From contig CALXIZ010000038.1 in assembly GCA_944388495.1 (NCBI GenBank), positions 1-41,215 of the forward strand: DNA of 41,215 nucleotides, written 5' to 3'. Position numbers and translations under genes: made by a program. The notes under the pieces were generated by a model. It saw only the letters and a program-made list of their open reading frames with translations. It did no database searches and had not been told where the DNA came from. Positions 24,742-33,223 of the stretch are shown here, piece by piece (within the stretch, counting starts at the first letter, position 1; each line of letters begins with the position of its first letter). This DNA comes from an uncultured Clostridia bacterium. Lineage in GTDB: Bacteria > Bacillota > Clostridia > Peptostreptococcales > Anaerovoracaceae.

Positions 24742-26352
24742 TCATACCAGCGGCGCAAAGACACGGAGCACTCGTCCGGCGAGACGGAAGAGCAGAGGCT
24801 TCTTCTTGTAGTCGGAGAGTGTGATTCTGTGTGAATCGGCGAAAGTGCTTTCAAAATCGGCTGAGATGTCTTTCAGGACATCATTGGCAAAGATCAGAGA
24901 GGCGCATTCATAGTGGAGGTAGAGACTGCGGAAATCGAGGTTGATCGTTCCCACAGCTGCGATGATGCCGTCGGCCTCCACCACCTTTGAATGAACGAAG
25001 CCGGGCGTATATTCATAGATGCGCACGCCGGCCTCGAGAAGTTCCGGATAGTAGCTTTTTCCGATCAGATTGATCGTCTTTTTGTCCGGTATGAACGGCA
25101 GCAGAAGCCTCACATCGACGCCGCTTCTGGCCGCTCTCTTCAGCGCGTTGAGCATCTCGTCGTCGAGGATGAGATACGGTGTCATGATATGGACATGATC
25201 GACGGCAGACTGTATGATGTGCAGATAGACACTCTGAGCGACGGAGATCGGCTGATGAGGCCCGTCGCCGTACGGGATGACGAAGCCGTCTCCCGGCTGA
25301 GGCAGGCGTTCTATCCTGACATTCAGATAAGGCTCATAAACCCGCATCTCGGGGGAGACGGAAGTATTCCACATCTGAAGAAACATCAGAGTGTAGTTTT
25401 TCACCGCACTGCCTTCCACGAGAAAACAGTTGTCTTTCCATCTGCCGAAGCGCTGCTCCCGGTTGATATATTCATCGGCGAGATTGATGCCGCCGCTGAA
25501 AGCGGCTTTTCCGTCGATCACGAGAATCTTGCGGTGGTCTCTGTTGTTATAATGTGTTGAAAAAAACGGCGTGACTCTGGCGAAAACCTTCGCCTTGATA
25601 CCGAGGGCCGTCAGATAAGCGGCATAATTCCGCGGAAGCTTCGTCATACATCCTATGTCATCGTACATGACGCGGACTTCCACCCCTTCTTTTACTTTTC
25701 TTTTCAGTATTTCAAGAATTGTATTCCAGAAAATTCCCTCCTGAATGATGAAAAATTCGAGGAAAATAAAATGCTGTGCTTTTTCCAGATAGCGGATCAT
25801 TTCGGGGAAAGCGTCATCTCCCAGCGGAAAATAGCGCACGGATGTATTTCTGTAGGTCGCATAACCTCCTGCTTTTTCGATGTACCCGGACAAAATTGCC
25901 GTACGGCGGCTGAGAACAGCGAGACTTCCCGCTGTCTGCGGGTCGGTGTGCGTATATTTTTCTGTCTCTTTCAGCGTCTGCCTCACACTCTGTGTGGAGG
26001 CGATGGAACCGAGATTGAAATGAAACAGAAGATAAAGCAGCGAACCGAATACGGGCAGAAGTGCGACCGGTATAATCCAGGCTATTTTGTAGGAAGGATT
26101 ACTCTCACTGTTCAGAATAATCAGGAAAATACACGCACTCAGGACGATCATGATCAGCAGAATAGCCTCTGTATGCTGTTCACTCCAGGAAAAAGTCAGA
26201 ACAGCCAGTATCAGAAACTGAAGGATGATGAGTGCGACCGATATACAGGTACGGCTGAAAATGAGCCGGAATATGGAATTTTTCGGAACGGTTTTGATTT
26301 TTTCAAAATCGTAATCGCTGAAGTAATCGCTGAGTTTTTTCGGGCTGTTCAT
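24742..26352 (-). CDS. cls: Cardiolipin synthase (phospholipase D family)
   Basis: The protein has 536 residues, starting at the ATG at 26352 behind AAAGGA; an upstream in-frame start at 26424 has no such site. It joins two phosphatidylglycerol molecules into cardiolipin at the membrane. Two N-terminal hydrophobic spans (about 30-60 and 65-95) are followed by two PLD motifs: HRKILVIDGKAAFSGGIN and HSKVVEADGIIAAVGTIN, both complete HxKxxxxD. The C-terminus reads KPLLFRLAGRVLRVFAPLV. It is divergent from the spoVA operon. A 9-bp hairpin (24732-24740 with 24749-24757) overlaps its stop codon but lacks a T-tract. Confidence 0.93.
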   Translation of the reverse strand: MNSPKKLSDYFSDYDFEKIKTVPKNSIFRLIFSRTCISVALIILQFLILAVLTFSWSEQHTEAILLIMIVLSACIFLIILNSESNPSYKIAWIIPVALLPVFGSLLYLLFHFNLGSIASTQSVRQTLKETEKYTHTDPQTAGSLAVLSRRTAILSGYIEKAGGYATYRNTSVRYFPLGDDAFPEMIRYLEKAQHFIFLEFFIIQEGIFWNTILEILKRKVKEGVEVRVMYDDIGCMTKLPRNYAAYLTALGIKAKVFARVTPFFSTHYNNRDHRKILVIDGKAAFSGGINLADEYINREQRFGRWKDNCFLVEGSAVKNYTLMFLQMWNTSVSPEMRVYEPYLNVRIERLPQPGDGFVIPYGDGPHQPISVAQSVYLHIIQSAVDHVHIMTPYLILDDEMLNALKRAARSGVDVRLLLPFIPDKKTINLIGKSYYPELLEAGVRIYEYTPGFVHSKVVEADGIIAAVGTINLDFRSLYLHYECASLIFANDVLKDISADFESTFADSHRITLSDYKKKPLLFRLAGRVLRVFAPLV

Positions 26353-26472
26353 GAGATGTCCTTTCTGTTTGTCGCAGCGCGTCTTTCCGCGGGGATGGTA
26401 TTTTTCCGGCGGCTCCGCGGACATGGCGGCCGGAGCCGAAAATACAGTCAGTGGAATAATTATAGCACAGAT

Positions 26473-26501
26473 GAATGTTTTTTTGTGTTCTGTCCATAAT
26501 A
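26473..26501 (+). promoter_or_regulatory. sigma-G-type forespore promoter of spoVAC-AD-AE
   Basis: GAATG (26473-26477), a 17-nt spacer and CATAATA (26495-26501) fully match the sigma-G consensus elements GHATR and CATWHTA. It lies 52 bp before spoVAC, a known sigma-G target in other spore formers. Confidence 0.7.
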
Positions 26502-26552
26502 TACATCAGAAAAGACTGGTAAAGAGAAAAGAAAGGAAAGGCGGAACACATC

Positions 26553-26981
26553 ATGAAATATAATCAGTATGCGGACGGATTCAGTCCGGCGCCGACCTGT
26601 CTGAAAAACTGCCTGCTGGCGTTTCTCACCGGCGGAGCGATCTGCGAGACGGGACATCTGATCAGAGCGGCTGTCATGTCAGCCGGAGCGGATGCGGAGA
26701 CGGCGGGCATGTGGACGACCGTCGCTCTGATCTGCACGGCGCAGCTCATCACCGGCCTCGGCTGGTACAACACGCTGGGAAGGATCGGAGGAGCCGGTGC
26801 GGCGGTGCCGATTACCGGATTTGCCAATTCCGTGGTTTCTCCGGCTCTGGAGTACAAAAAAGAAGGCATCATTCTGGGTACCGGGGCAAAGATTTTCAGC
26901 CTTTCCGGTCCTGTGCTGGCGGTGGGATTTTCCGTGTCGGCGGCGGCAGGAATCCTGTATAAGCTGCTGGGTCTGCTGTAA
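26553..26981 (+). CDS. spoVAC: Stage V sporulation protein AC
   Basis: The protein has 142 residues with four hydrophobic spans (AFLTGGAICETGHLI, MWTTVALICTAQLITGLG, GAAVPITGFANSVVSPALEY, LAVGFSVSAAAGILYKLLGLL). It belongs to the SpoVAC/SpoVAEb membrane family. In Bacillus SpoVAC acts as a mechanosensitive channel for dipicolinic acid in the spore inner membrane. The ATG follows GAAAGGAAAGG. It opens a three-gene unit with spoVAD 16 bp away. The spoVAA, spoVAB and spoVAF genes are not here, as in several Clostridia that retain only AC-AD-AE. Confidence 0.93.
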   Translation: MKYNQYADGFSPAPTCLKNCLLAFLTGGAICETGHLIRAAVMSAGADAETAGMWTTVALICTAQLITGLGWYNTLGRIGGAGAAVPITGFANSVVSPALEYKKEGIILGTGAKIFSLSGPVLAVGFSVSAAAGILYKLLGLL

Positions 26982-26997
26982 CGCGGGAGGCTGAAAA

Positions 26998-28032
26998 ATG
27001 TCGGGAAATAAAACATGCAGGCGCATCGGCAGAAGAACGTTTGAATACATCAGCCGTCCGTCCGTTGCCGGAGCCGGAAGTGTGGCGGGAGAGATGGAAG
27101 GGCAGGGACCGCAGGCGGAATGGTTTGATGTCGTGCTGAACGACGACCGCATGGGTCAGGCGACCTGGGAAAAAGCGGAGTCGAAAATGCTGGGCACAGC
27201 CGTCGAATATGCGATGAAGGACGCCGGTGTTTCGCGCAGGGATGTCGACGCGATTTTATGCGGAGATCTGCTCAATCAGCTGATGGCATCCTCGTTTATG
27301 GCGAGAGATCTGGCAGTTCCGTTTCTGGGCGTTTACGGAGCCTGTTCCACGATGACAGAATCCATGCTTCTCGGCGGAGCTCTTGTGGACGGCGGATACT
27401 GCCGTACCGTGATTACCGGAGCTTCCAGCCATTTTTCGACGGCGGAGCGTCAGTTCAGAATGCCGCTGGAGCATGGGAATCAGAGAGCGCTCTCGGCTCA
27501 GTGGACGGCGACGGCGGCGGGAGCGCTCGTAATCTCATCGGAACAGGACAGCCATATGCGTCTGACTCATGCCACCATCGGCAGAATCGTGGATCCGGGG
27601 ATCATGGATTCCAGCTGCATGGGAGCGGCCATGGCGCCGGCCGCATTCCATACGATACAGAATCATCTGAGAGATCTCGGAAGAAAACCGCTGGATTACG
27701 ATCTGATTCTCACCGGAGATCTGGGAAGCATCGGCAGGAGAATACTCGTGGATTTTTCAGAGAGGGGATCAAAGCTGCCTCATCTCAGCGAGGTATATGA
27801 TGACTGCGGCGCGATGATGTATGACGTCAGCAGACAGGATGTGCATGCCGGAGGCAGCGGCTGCGGCTGCTCAGGATCGATCATCGCCGGCAGGATATGC
27901 AAAGAGATGCGCGAGGGAAAAATCCGCAGAGCGATGCTCGTTTCCACCGGTGCCCTCATGTCGACGATCAGCACTCAGCAGGGAGAATCGATTCCGGGGA
28001 TCGCTCATGCGGTCACGGTGGAATACGTCTGA
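26998..28032 (+). CDS. spoVAD: Stage V sporulation protein AD
   Basis: The protein has 344 residues with a thiolase-like fold; in Bacillus, SpoVAD binds dipicolinic acid at the spore inner membrane surface. Typical segments are AGSVAGEMEGQGP, FDVVLNDDRMGQATWEKAESKM, FLGVYGACSTMTE, TGASSHFSTAERQFR, LTGDLGSIG and the C-terminal GGSGCGCS. It has no membrane span. The gene starts behind GCGGGAGG and is 16 bp from its neighbours on each side. Confidence 0.95.
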   Translation: MSGNKTCRRIGRRTFEYISRPSVAGAGSVAGEMEGQGPQAEWFDVVLNDDRMGQATWEKAESKMLGTAVEYAMKDAGVSRRDVDAILCGDLLNQLMASSFMARDLAVPFLGVYGACSTMTESMLLGGALVDGGYCRTVITGASSHFSTAERQFRMPLEHGNQRALSAQWTATAAGALVISSEQDSHMRLTHATIGRIVDPGIMDSSCMGAAMAPAAFHTIQNHLRDLGRKPLDYDLILTGDLGSIGRRILVDFSERGSKLPHLSEVYDDCGAMMYDVSRQDVHAGGSGCGCSGSIIAGRICKEMREGKIRRAMLVSTGALMSTISTQQGESIPGIAHAVTVEYV

Positions 28033-28048
28033 AGGGAAAAACAGAATC

Positions 28049-28420
28049 ATGCAAATCGATATCATGGAGATGATCAGAGTATTTGCCGTCGGCGGCGGAA
28101 TCTGTGTCATCGGCCAGCTGCTTCTTGATTTTACAAATCTCAATGCGCCCAGAATACTCGTACTCTTTGTGGCTGTAGGCGGAATCCTTACGGCTCTGGG
28201 TCTGTATCAGCCTCTCGTGGATTTTGCGGGCAGCGGAGCCACCGTCCCGCTGCCGGGATTCGGCTATGCTCTGGTGCGGGGTGTTCTCGAAGAGACGGCA
28301 GCCTCCGGATGGGCGGGCGTACTGACCGGAGGCATAAAAAATACGGCGGCCGGCATTACGGCAGCCGTCGTATTCGGCTATCTGGTGGCTCTGATCTTTG
28401 ATCCGAAATCGAAAAGATAA
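28049..28420 (+). CDS. spoVAE: Stage V sporulation protein AE (SpoVAEb type)
   Basis: The protein has 123 residues. I chose the ATG at 28049 (GAAGGGAAA site 12 nt upstream); longer in-frame starts lie inside spoVAD. Three to four membrane spans are visible (VFAVGGGICVIGQLLLDF, RILVLFVAVGGILTALGLY, ITAAVVFGYLVALIF). Conserved VPLPGFGYALVRGVLEE corresponds to the PITGFANSVVSPALEY segment of SpoVAC, showing the shared family. It should form part of the dipicolinic acid channel. Confidence 0.93.
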   Translation: MQIDIMEMIRVFAVGGGICVIGQLLLDFTNLNAPRILVLFVAVGGILTALGLYQPLVDFAGSGATVPLPGFGYALVRGVLEETAASGWAGVLTGGIKNTAAGITAAVVFGYLVALIFDPKSKR

Positions 28421-28433
28421 AACACACAAAGAC

Positions 28434-28490
28434 AGAAAAAACGCCTCGCGGATTTCCGGCCCGCTTCTGTGCCGGAAATCCGCGGGGCGT
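28434..28490 (-). terminator. Terminator of the C_GCAxxG gene; also ends the spoVA side
   Basis: A near-perfect 20-bp stem (28441-28460 with 28471-28490) is followed on the minus strand by a run of Ts (28440-28434). It lies between convergent transcripts. Confidence 0.75.
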
Positions 28491-28521
28491 CTGTCAGTTC
28501 TTCCGTCCCTGTATCCGATTA

Positions 28522-28941
28522 TCAGTCTTCTGCCGTTTCGGAGAAGATTTTTTCCTCCAGAAGTGAGGCGGCATCCTCTACACAGCCGGGGCAGCTTCTG
28601 AGCTTCGGTCTGCCCTTTCCGCCCAGAAGATCACGGCAGTATGTGGAGGAATTCTTTTCACGGAAAGCTTCCTGCAGCTCGCGCATGATTTTGTAGGTTT
28701 TCTGTTTTGTGGCGGGAGCATCCAGATTTCCGTCGCTCGATACAGCGCTGGCCACCATCAGCATACCGCTTACGGCGCCGCATGTCTCACAGGCTCCCAT
28801 ACCGAATCCGAAGCCCTCGGACATTTTGAAGACATCCTTTTCATCCATGCCCATGAGATCGGCAAAGGTACAGGCGACCGCCTGTGCACAGTTATAGCCG
28901 TTTCTGTGATTTTCCACCGCTTGTTCCGCTCTTTTTCCCAT
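28522..28941 (-). CDS. C_GCAxxG_C_C family protein
   Basis: The protein has 139 residues behind AAAGGAG. It carries the family signature: YNCAQAVACTF near the start, GMGACETCGAVSGMLM in the middle, and CRDLLGG...CPGCVEDAA near the end. The spaced cysteines suggest a metal or redox cofactor; family members often accompany redox or electron-transfer genes, but no reaction is established. No membrane span is obvious. It diverges from the accessory segment and once probably diverged directly from bioY. Confidence 0.9.
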   Translation of the reverse strand: MGKRAEQAVENHRNGYNCAQAVACTFADLMGMDEKDVFKMSEGFGFGMGACETCGAVSGMLMVASAVSSDGNLDAPATKQKTYKIMRELQEAFREKNSSTYCRDLLGGKGRPKLRSCPGCVEDAASLLEEKIFSETAED

Positions 28942-29071
28942 ATTTTTTACATCTCCTTTTATGTTCTGTGTGATTTTTTTCTCATTTCATTCCGGCTCCG
29001 GAAGGCCGTCTGTCCGTCCGGTTTTCCGGCAGAAAACCGCCTGCGGATTTTCTGATGATGTCATATTTTTC

Positions 29072-29100
29072 AGTATACAACGGAAAAAGAAGCTTGGCAA
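29072..29100 (-). promoter_or_regulatory. sigma-A promoter of the C_GCAxxG gene
   Basis: On the minus strand: TTGCCA (29100-29095), a 17-nt spacer and TATACT (29077-29072), each matching 5 of 6 consensus bases. The -35 lies within the left repeat, so this region once formed a divergent intergenic unit. Confidence 0.6.
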
Positions 29101-29240
29101 ACCGGATCTTTAATGCTGTCTTACAGCCTGATTGTAAACCTGAATATAAAAATAAATTAACGATATGATTCCGCCTGTCTATTCTAATGTCGGAAAAGGC
29201 GGACGGAATTCCGTCTGCTCTGTATCTGTACATGATAAAG
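29081..29240 (+). repeat. Left copy of a ~155-bp direct repeat (decayed bioY control region)
   Basis: It aligns without gaps to 33510 onward at an offset of 4429 bp up to the -10 region, where this copy has 3 extra bases. The BirA-like left half-site ATTGTAAACC is intact here (29131-29140), but the right half, the -35 (TTAACG) and the -10 (TATTCT) are degraded. No bioY follows this copy. Confidence 0.85.
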
Positions 29241-29276
29241 AAAATATGAATTTTTTGAAAAATTGCTAATTAGAGG

Positions 29277-29304
29277 TTGACTTTTGAATTTATTTATGTA
29301 GAAT
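29277..29304 (+). promoter_or_regulatory. Promoter of the blaI-blaR-like pair
   Basis: TTGACT (29277-29282), a 16-nt spacer and TAGAAT (29299-29304). The operator below lies immediately downstream. Confidence 0.55.
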
Positions 29305-29313
29305 GAAGGTGAA

Positions 29314-29327
29314 TCTACGAATGTAGA
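29314..29327. promoter_or_regulatory. Candidate BlaI-type operator
   Basis: TCTACGAATGTAGA is a 5-4-5 inverted repeat just after the -10. A further GTAGA half-site overlaps the -10. The form resembles the TACA-N2-TGTA dyads bound by BlaI/MecI/CopY proteins and would allow autorepression. Confidence 0.45.
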
Positions 29328-29360
29328 AAAAGAAAGCGTGAAAAAGGAGGTGGAAAAGAA

Positions 29361-29747
29361 ATGAAACTTTTGTTAAGTAACACAGACTATCGTTTTATGA
29401 TGATTTTGTGGGAAAAACAGCCGATTGCATCAGGAACGCTTGCCAAGCTGTGTCAGGAGCAGTTCGGGTGGAAAAAATCTACGACGTATACGGTCATCAA
29501 ACGTCTGATCGACAAAGGATTTGTAAAAAATGAAAAGACTATCGTGACGGCTTTGATCTCAAAAGAAGACTGCCAGCGTGAGGAAGCGCAGTCTTTTATC
29601 AATCGGGCATTTAGCGGTTCGCTTCCAGATTTTTTAGCGGCATTTTTCGGGAACTCTACGATCAGCGAAAAAGAAGAAGCGGAAATCCGCGATATCATCG
29701 ATAATTATACGAAAAAAGACGCCGGCAGCGGAAACAGCGGTAAGTAA
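29361..29747 (+). CDS. BlaI/MecI/CopY family transcriptional repressor
   Basis: The protein has 128 residues behind AAAAGGAGGTGG. It begins LLSNTDYRFMMILWEKQPIASGTLAKL, the family's winged-helix N-terminus, with the recognition region WKKSTTYTVIKRLIDKGFV. The C-terminal half (NRAFSGSLPDFLAAFF, then EAEIRDIIDNY) is the dimerisation and cleavage region. Such repressors are inactivated by cleavage triggered by a BlaR1-type metalloprotease, here encoded 29 bp downstream. The gene lies in the accessory segment flanked by the bioY repeats. Confidence 0.9.
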   Translation: MKLLLSNTDYRFMMILWEKQPIASGTLAKLCQEQFGWKKSTTYTVIKRLIDKGFVKNEKTIVTALISKEDCQREEAQSFINRAFSGSLPDFLAAFFGNSTISEKEEAEIRDIIDNYTKKDAGSGNSGK

Positions 29748-29776
29748 TCTGAGAAATATCAAAGAAAGGTTCAGCG

Positions 29777-31513
29777 ATGGAATTTTCTAATACAGCCTCT
29801 TTGGTACTCGAGTATTTCATACAGGCAAATATCATAGTAACCTTTTGTATCATCCTTGTTTTTGCGGTTCGCTTTCTGATCAGAAAATATTCGAAATTAT
29901 TTTCCTGCTATGCGTGGGGAATCGTAGGATTCGGATTGGTATACTTTATCGTTTCTCCCCTGCAGTTCCCTTTTCGTGCGATCTATTCTTTCCTGTCTGT
30001 AAAGTCAGGGCTGAACTATACGCCGATATTTTCCGACGTCATGGAACCTCCGGCGGCCTCAGACAGCACAGCTGCCGCAAATGCTGTTTCGGAATCGCCG
30101 GCACTTCCGAAAGGTGAAAGTGAAAGAATGACAGAAGGGGATCTGCCGGATATATTTACGGCGGTATCGCCGGATTTCCTGCGGATATCGGGTGTACCGG
30201 AATGGATCCAGGACGTCCGTTTCGTTCAGGTATTTTCTTTTATCTGGCTGGCCGGTATATTGATTTTCCTGATCCGTTTTTTCTGTTCATATATCCGTAT
30301 CAAACGCCAGACGCGGTTTGCGATAAGGTTACGGGAGAACATCTTTGAAATGGATGGCTGTATTTCTCCGTTTGTATATGGAATTTTTTCCGGGAGGATC
30401 TATATTCCTTACGGCTTAAACGAGGAAGAGATATCTTTCATTGTGCCTCATGAAAAGTGTCATATCAAATACAGGCATCCTATGATTCTTCTGCTGGCAA
30501 AATGCATAAGGATACTGTTCTGGGTCAATCCTTTTGCCTGGATCGCTTACCGGAAGCTCCGCTTTGATCTGGAGGCGTTTTGTGATGAATATGCGACGAA
30601 GGAGCTCAGCATACCGGAAAAGAAAATGTATTCTGCATTGCTGGTCCGGATGGCTTCCGCGGGGAAAATAACAAATGCGGTTTCTTTTTCTTCAGGAACT
30701 TCTGTATTGAAAAAAAGGACAAAAAATATTCTGAAAAACAGGAAAGGGAATATCACTCTGCCTGTCTGCATTCTGATCATCTGTCTTTTTATCGTCGCGG
30801 CAGGTACTGCATACGCGGCGGGAGACAGCGGTCTGCCGACGGATCAGGACAACAGCGGCAACAGCAACGGGCAGACGGAGAATGCCGCCGTAAGCCAGGA
30901 AGACGTGGATAAAAAACTGACAGAGCTCGGCCTGCAGGACTCCGAAATCAGTCTGGTGATTCTCGATGAGTCCGGAAAGATTTTAGCAGAACAGGATAAT
31001 ATTCATGAAGAAGTCCTTTCCGAGGCTGAGGCCGGATCGCTGATCGCCGCTGATACGATAAAAGAAGGCACAGGGATCGGAGAATCTGCAGAGAAAAAAA
31101 TTTCTGATGAAGAATATGAAAATATCCTGCCGTCAGACTCGTCTGATCCGATTGAAACGTCTGGTACCGTGTTTTATGAAAATCAGAATCTGGGATTTAA
31201 AATAGAGTTTCCGGATACCTGGGAAAACAGATATAGCGTAGTAACGAATCCGAACAGTTCATCTGGTGTAATCATTGAAATGGAATACGGAACGCTTGGT
31301 TTTGTATTCAAAAGTACTGTAAAAGAATGGGAAGAAAGCGTAAAAAACGATCTGATTCCCGTGCCATATACAGTGCTGGGAGAAAACGATGAGTATGTTT
31401 ATGTTGTGTATTTGACAGGTGATTTTAATTGCGATGCCGAAGATGAAGAAAAAATGAGGATATTTCGGGAAATGCGCGAAGATCTTTACCATATCGGATT
31501 TGAAGTTCTGTAG
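29777..31513 (+). CDS. BlaR1-like M56 metalloprotease with a non-penicillin-binding sensor domain
   Basis: The protein has 578 residues. Membrane spans lie near 15-35, 42-70 and 150-175. The zinc protease motif is HEKCH (near 225) with a downstream Glu in LEAFCDEYATKELS, as in family M56. A further span near 330-348 (LPVCILIICLFIVAAGTAYAA) leads to an extracellular part of about 230 residues. That part has a low-complexity linker and a final domain from about 460 (TVFYENQNLGFKIEFPDTW) resembling a PsbP-like or lipoprotein-type fold. The STxK, SxN and KTG motifs of BlaR1 sensor domains are absent, so the signal is probably not a beta-lactam. It pairs with the BlaI-type repressor just upstream. 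Confidence 0.85.
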   Translation: MEFSNTASLVLEYFIQANIIVTFCIILVFAVRFLIRKYSKLFSCYAWGIVGFGLVYFIVSPLQFPFRAIYSFLSVKSGLNYTPIFSDVMEPPAASDSTAAANAVSESPALPKGESERMTEGDLPDIFTAVSPDFLRISGVPEWIQDVRFVQVFSFIWLAGILIFLIRFFCSYIRIKRQTRFAIRLRENIFEMDGCISPFVYGIFSGRIYIPYGLNEEEISFIVPHEKCHIKYRHPMILLLAKCIRILFWVNPFAWIAYRKLRFDLEAFCDEYATKELSIPEKKMYSALLVRMASAGKITNAVSFSSGTSVLKKRTKNILKNRKGNITLPVCILIICLFIVAAGTAYAAGDSGLPTDQDNSGNSNGQTENAAVSQEDVDKKLTELGLQDSEISLVILDESGKILAEQDNIHEEVLSEAEAGSLIAADTIKEGTGIGESAEKKISDEEYENILPSDSSDPIETSGTVFYENQNLGFKIEFPDTWENRYSVVTNPNSSSGVIIEMEYGTLGFVFKSTVKEWEESVKNDLIPVPYTVLGENDEYVYVVYLTGDFNCDAEDEEKMRIFREMREDLYHIGFEVL

Positions 31514-31620
31514 CAACGGGTAATCTGTCTGCAGTCCGGATGCGATACAGATAAAAGAAATACCGGTGCTTTGTTTCTCTTTTTATAGCACACAAGCATT
31601 GTCAAACAAAGGTTTATATT

Positions 31621-31668
31621 AAAACACCTCCGTTTCGTATATCGAATAGGAAGCGGAGGTGTTTTTTT
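31621..31668 (+). terminator. Terminator of the blaI-blaR-like operon
   Basis: A 14-bp stem (AACACCTCCGTTTC and GAAGCGGAGGTGTT, one G-U pair) is followed by seven Ts. Confidence 0.8.
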
Positions 31669-31725
31669 GTTGCTCAAACTTCACACATCGATTTGTAATG
31701 GGCTGCCGGATGAGGGGGAGAACGG

Positions 31726-33183
31726 TCAGAACGATTTAACAGAATCATGTGGTCCTCCTTGTGCCACCACATACTTCTGGTTACGGCTCCTTGGCTTTTC
31801 CGGAATCGTCATTTGAAGCTGTCCGCTTTTAAGCAAAGGACGAAGATGAGTTTGTGTAAAATTCTTTGCATTTTTATACCCACAATGTTCCATGATTTCC
31901 GCTTCGGACCTGGGTTCTTTGCAAAACGCCAAAATCGGAACTTGGGTGGTAACTTGGGTGGTAACTTGGGTGGTAACTTGGGTGGTGTCCTGCGGTCCGA
32001 CCTTTTCCACCGCGATCGGAGCCAGCGGAACGACCGTGCGGAACACATCGCCCTCGATAAATTCCGGAGTTCCGCCAGAGTAGAGTTTTGTGTATTTGTA
32101 AGTATTCCGCATTCCGGATCCCAGCTCGTCGGCCAGACCGATCTCCCGGAACACTTTTGAGATAGGTGGATTTTTAGCGTACGGCTCAAAGGAGGACAGA
32201 TGCAGAGCACCGTGCCCATGGGAACGGTTGGCGTTCTCTGTGTAGAGTCGGTCGTGCTCGATCACGATTTTTGCCACATATCCACTGGAATAATCCCGAT
32301 GAGCCAGGCTGTTGGAGCAGATCTCGCGTAGGATGCGGTCTCTGGCACTGACACTCTGAACGCCCTCTTGCACAAAGGGATCGCTGAGGTGTTTTTGCCC
32401 AAAGGCGATCAACCGATCATAGGTTTCCAACAGATTGGTAATGATAACATCCCGGTCATCATAGCGGTCGAGATTCACCACTCGGAAAATAGCATCCGTC
32501 TTATGCTGCGGCAGAACGGAGAGAATGGTAGCATCCTTTCCAAAGAGCAGGATTGCCGCCAGGGTGATGCCTTCGAGCTGTCTTTCGGGGTCTTTCAAGA
32601 TCAAGCCGGCGCTGCGCAACAGTTCTTCATCCGACAGTGACTTCCACGGATGGTTAGCTGTGCGGCTGGCTGTCATGGCTCTGGCGCGCTCAATCAGAGC
32701 GGGGCGCAGATCGTCCATCTGGAAGCGAGTCACCTTGTTGACAAAGTAACTGCCGCTCTTTCGGGCATACAGTTGGTACACCATATCGGAGTTATCGGTT
32801 ATATCAATATCTGCTTCGTGATTGCGGTCAAAAATCCGCCCGTGATGGCGGCAGACCTGGCTGCCGGACGGCACTTGAATAACCAGTAGGGTGCGGCCAT
32901 CTACTGTGTAGGCTTCCGGCTGCAAGTAAAGGGGCGGATTGATTTTTTGCCCGTTATTGATGGAAGTTACAAAGTCCTTTTTCATGCGGTCCACAACATC
33001 CGGGGCCACGCCCAAAATCTCCCCGTTGTCTTTGACACCCAGAAAGATAGTTCCACCATCCCGGTTGGAAAAAGAGCAGACGGTATCGTAAACATCTCTT
33101 GTGATTTCAGTTGTAGATTTCTTAAACTCCACTTGGATGTTTTCACCGCCCGCGATCAGTTTCAGAAGTTCGGCTTCTGTCAT
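31726..33183 (-). CDS. AlbA_2 (Schlafen-like) domain putative transcriptional regulator / ATPase
   Basis: The protein has 485 residues. An N-terminal AlbA_2 domain (about 10-130) begins ENIQVEFKKSTTEI and includes CSFSNRDGGTIFLGVKDNGEI. A GHKL-type ATPase region follows around 270-375 (REICSNSLAHRDYSSGYVAKIVI; GLADELGSGMRNTYKY). A TTQV x4 linker near 400-415 precedes a C-terminal winged-helix segment (EAEIMEHCGYKNAKNFTQTHLRPLLKSGQL). Such proteins are common accessory genes; roles in regulation or phage defence have been suggested but not settled. Codon use is unlike the core genes. It lies inside the accessory segment and has its own strong promoter. Confidence 0.85.
   Translation of the reverse strand: MTEAELLKLIAGGENIQVEFKKSTTEITRDVYDTVCSFSNRDGGTIFLGVKDNGEILGVAPDVVDRMKKDFVTSINNGQKINPPLYLQPEAYTVDGRTLLVIQVPSGSQVCRHHGRIFDRNHEADIDITDNSDMVYQLYARKSGSYFVNKVTRFQMDDLRPALIERARAMTASRTANHPWKSLSDEELLRSAGLILKDPERQLEGITLAAILLFGKDATILSVLPQHKTDAIFRVVNLDRYDDRDVIITNLLETYDRLIAFGQKHLSDPFVQEGVQSVSARDRILREICSNSLAHRDYSSGYVAKIVIEHDRLYTENANRSHGHGALHLSSFEPYAKNPPISKVFREIGLADELGSGMRNTYKYTKLYSGGTPEFIEGDVFRTVVPLAPIAVEKVGPQDTTQVTTQVTTQVTTQVPILAFCKEPRSEAEIMEHCGYKNAKNFTQTHLRPLLKSGQLQMTIPEKPRSRNQKYVVAQGGPHDSVKSF
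31939..31986. repeat. 12-bp tandem repeat, 4 copies, inside the AlbA_2 gene
   Basis: Four perfect AACTTGGGTGGT units (plus-strand sense) encode the TTQV linker repeats on the minus strand. Copy number could vary by slippage without a frameshift. Confidence 0.95.
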
Positions 33184-33223
33184 AGGAGTAGCAGTCCCCT
33201 TTCAATATTGGATATATGCTCTT

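Larger units (their letters stand above)
28942..29360. other. 419-bp region: divergent promoters and the left copy of a duplicated bioY control region
   Basis: It contains the leader and promoter of the C_GCAxxG gene, the decayed left repeat (29081-29240), and the promoter and operator of the BlaI-type gene. No coding frame looks real. Confidence 0.6.

Noticed and set aside
24732..24757. Hairpin at the cls stop codon as a terminator
   Set aside because: A 9-bp stem is present, but it overlaps the stop codon and no T-tract follows on either strand.
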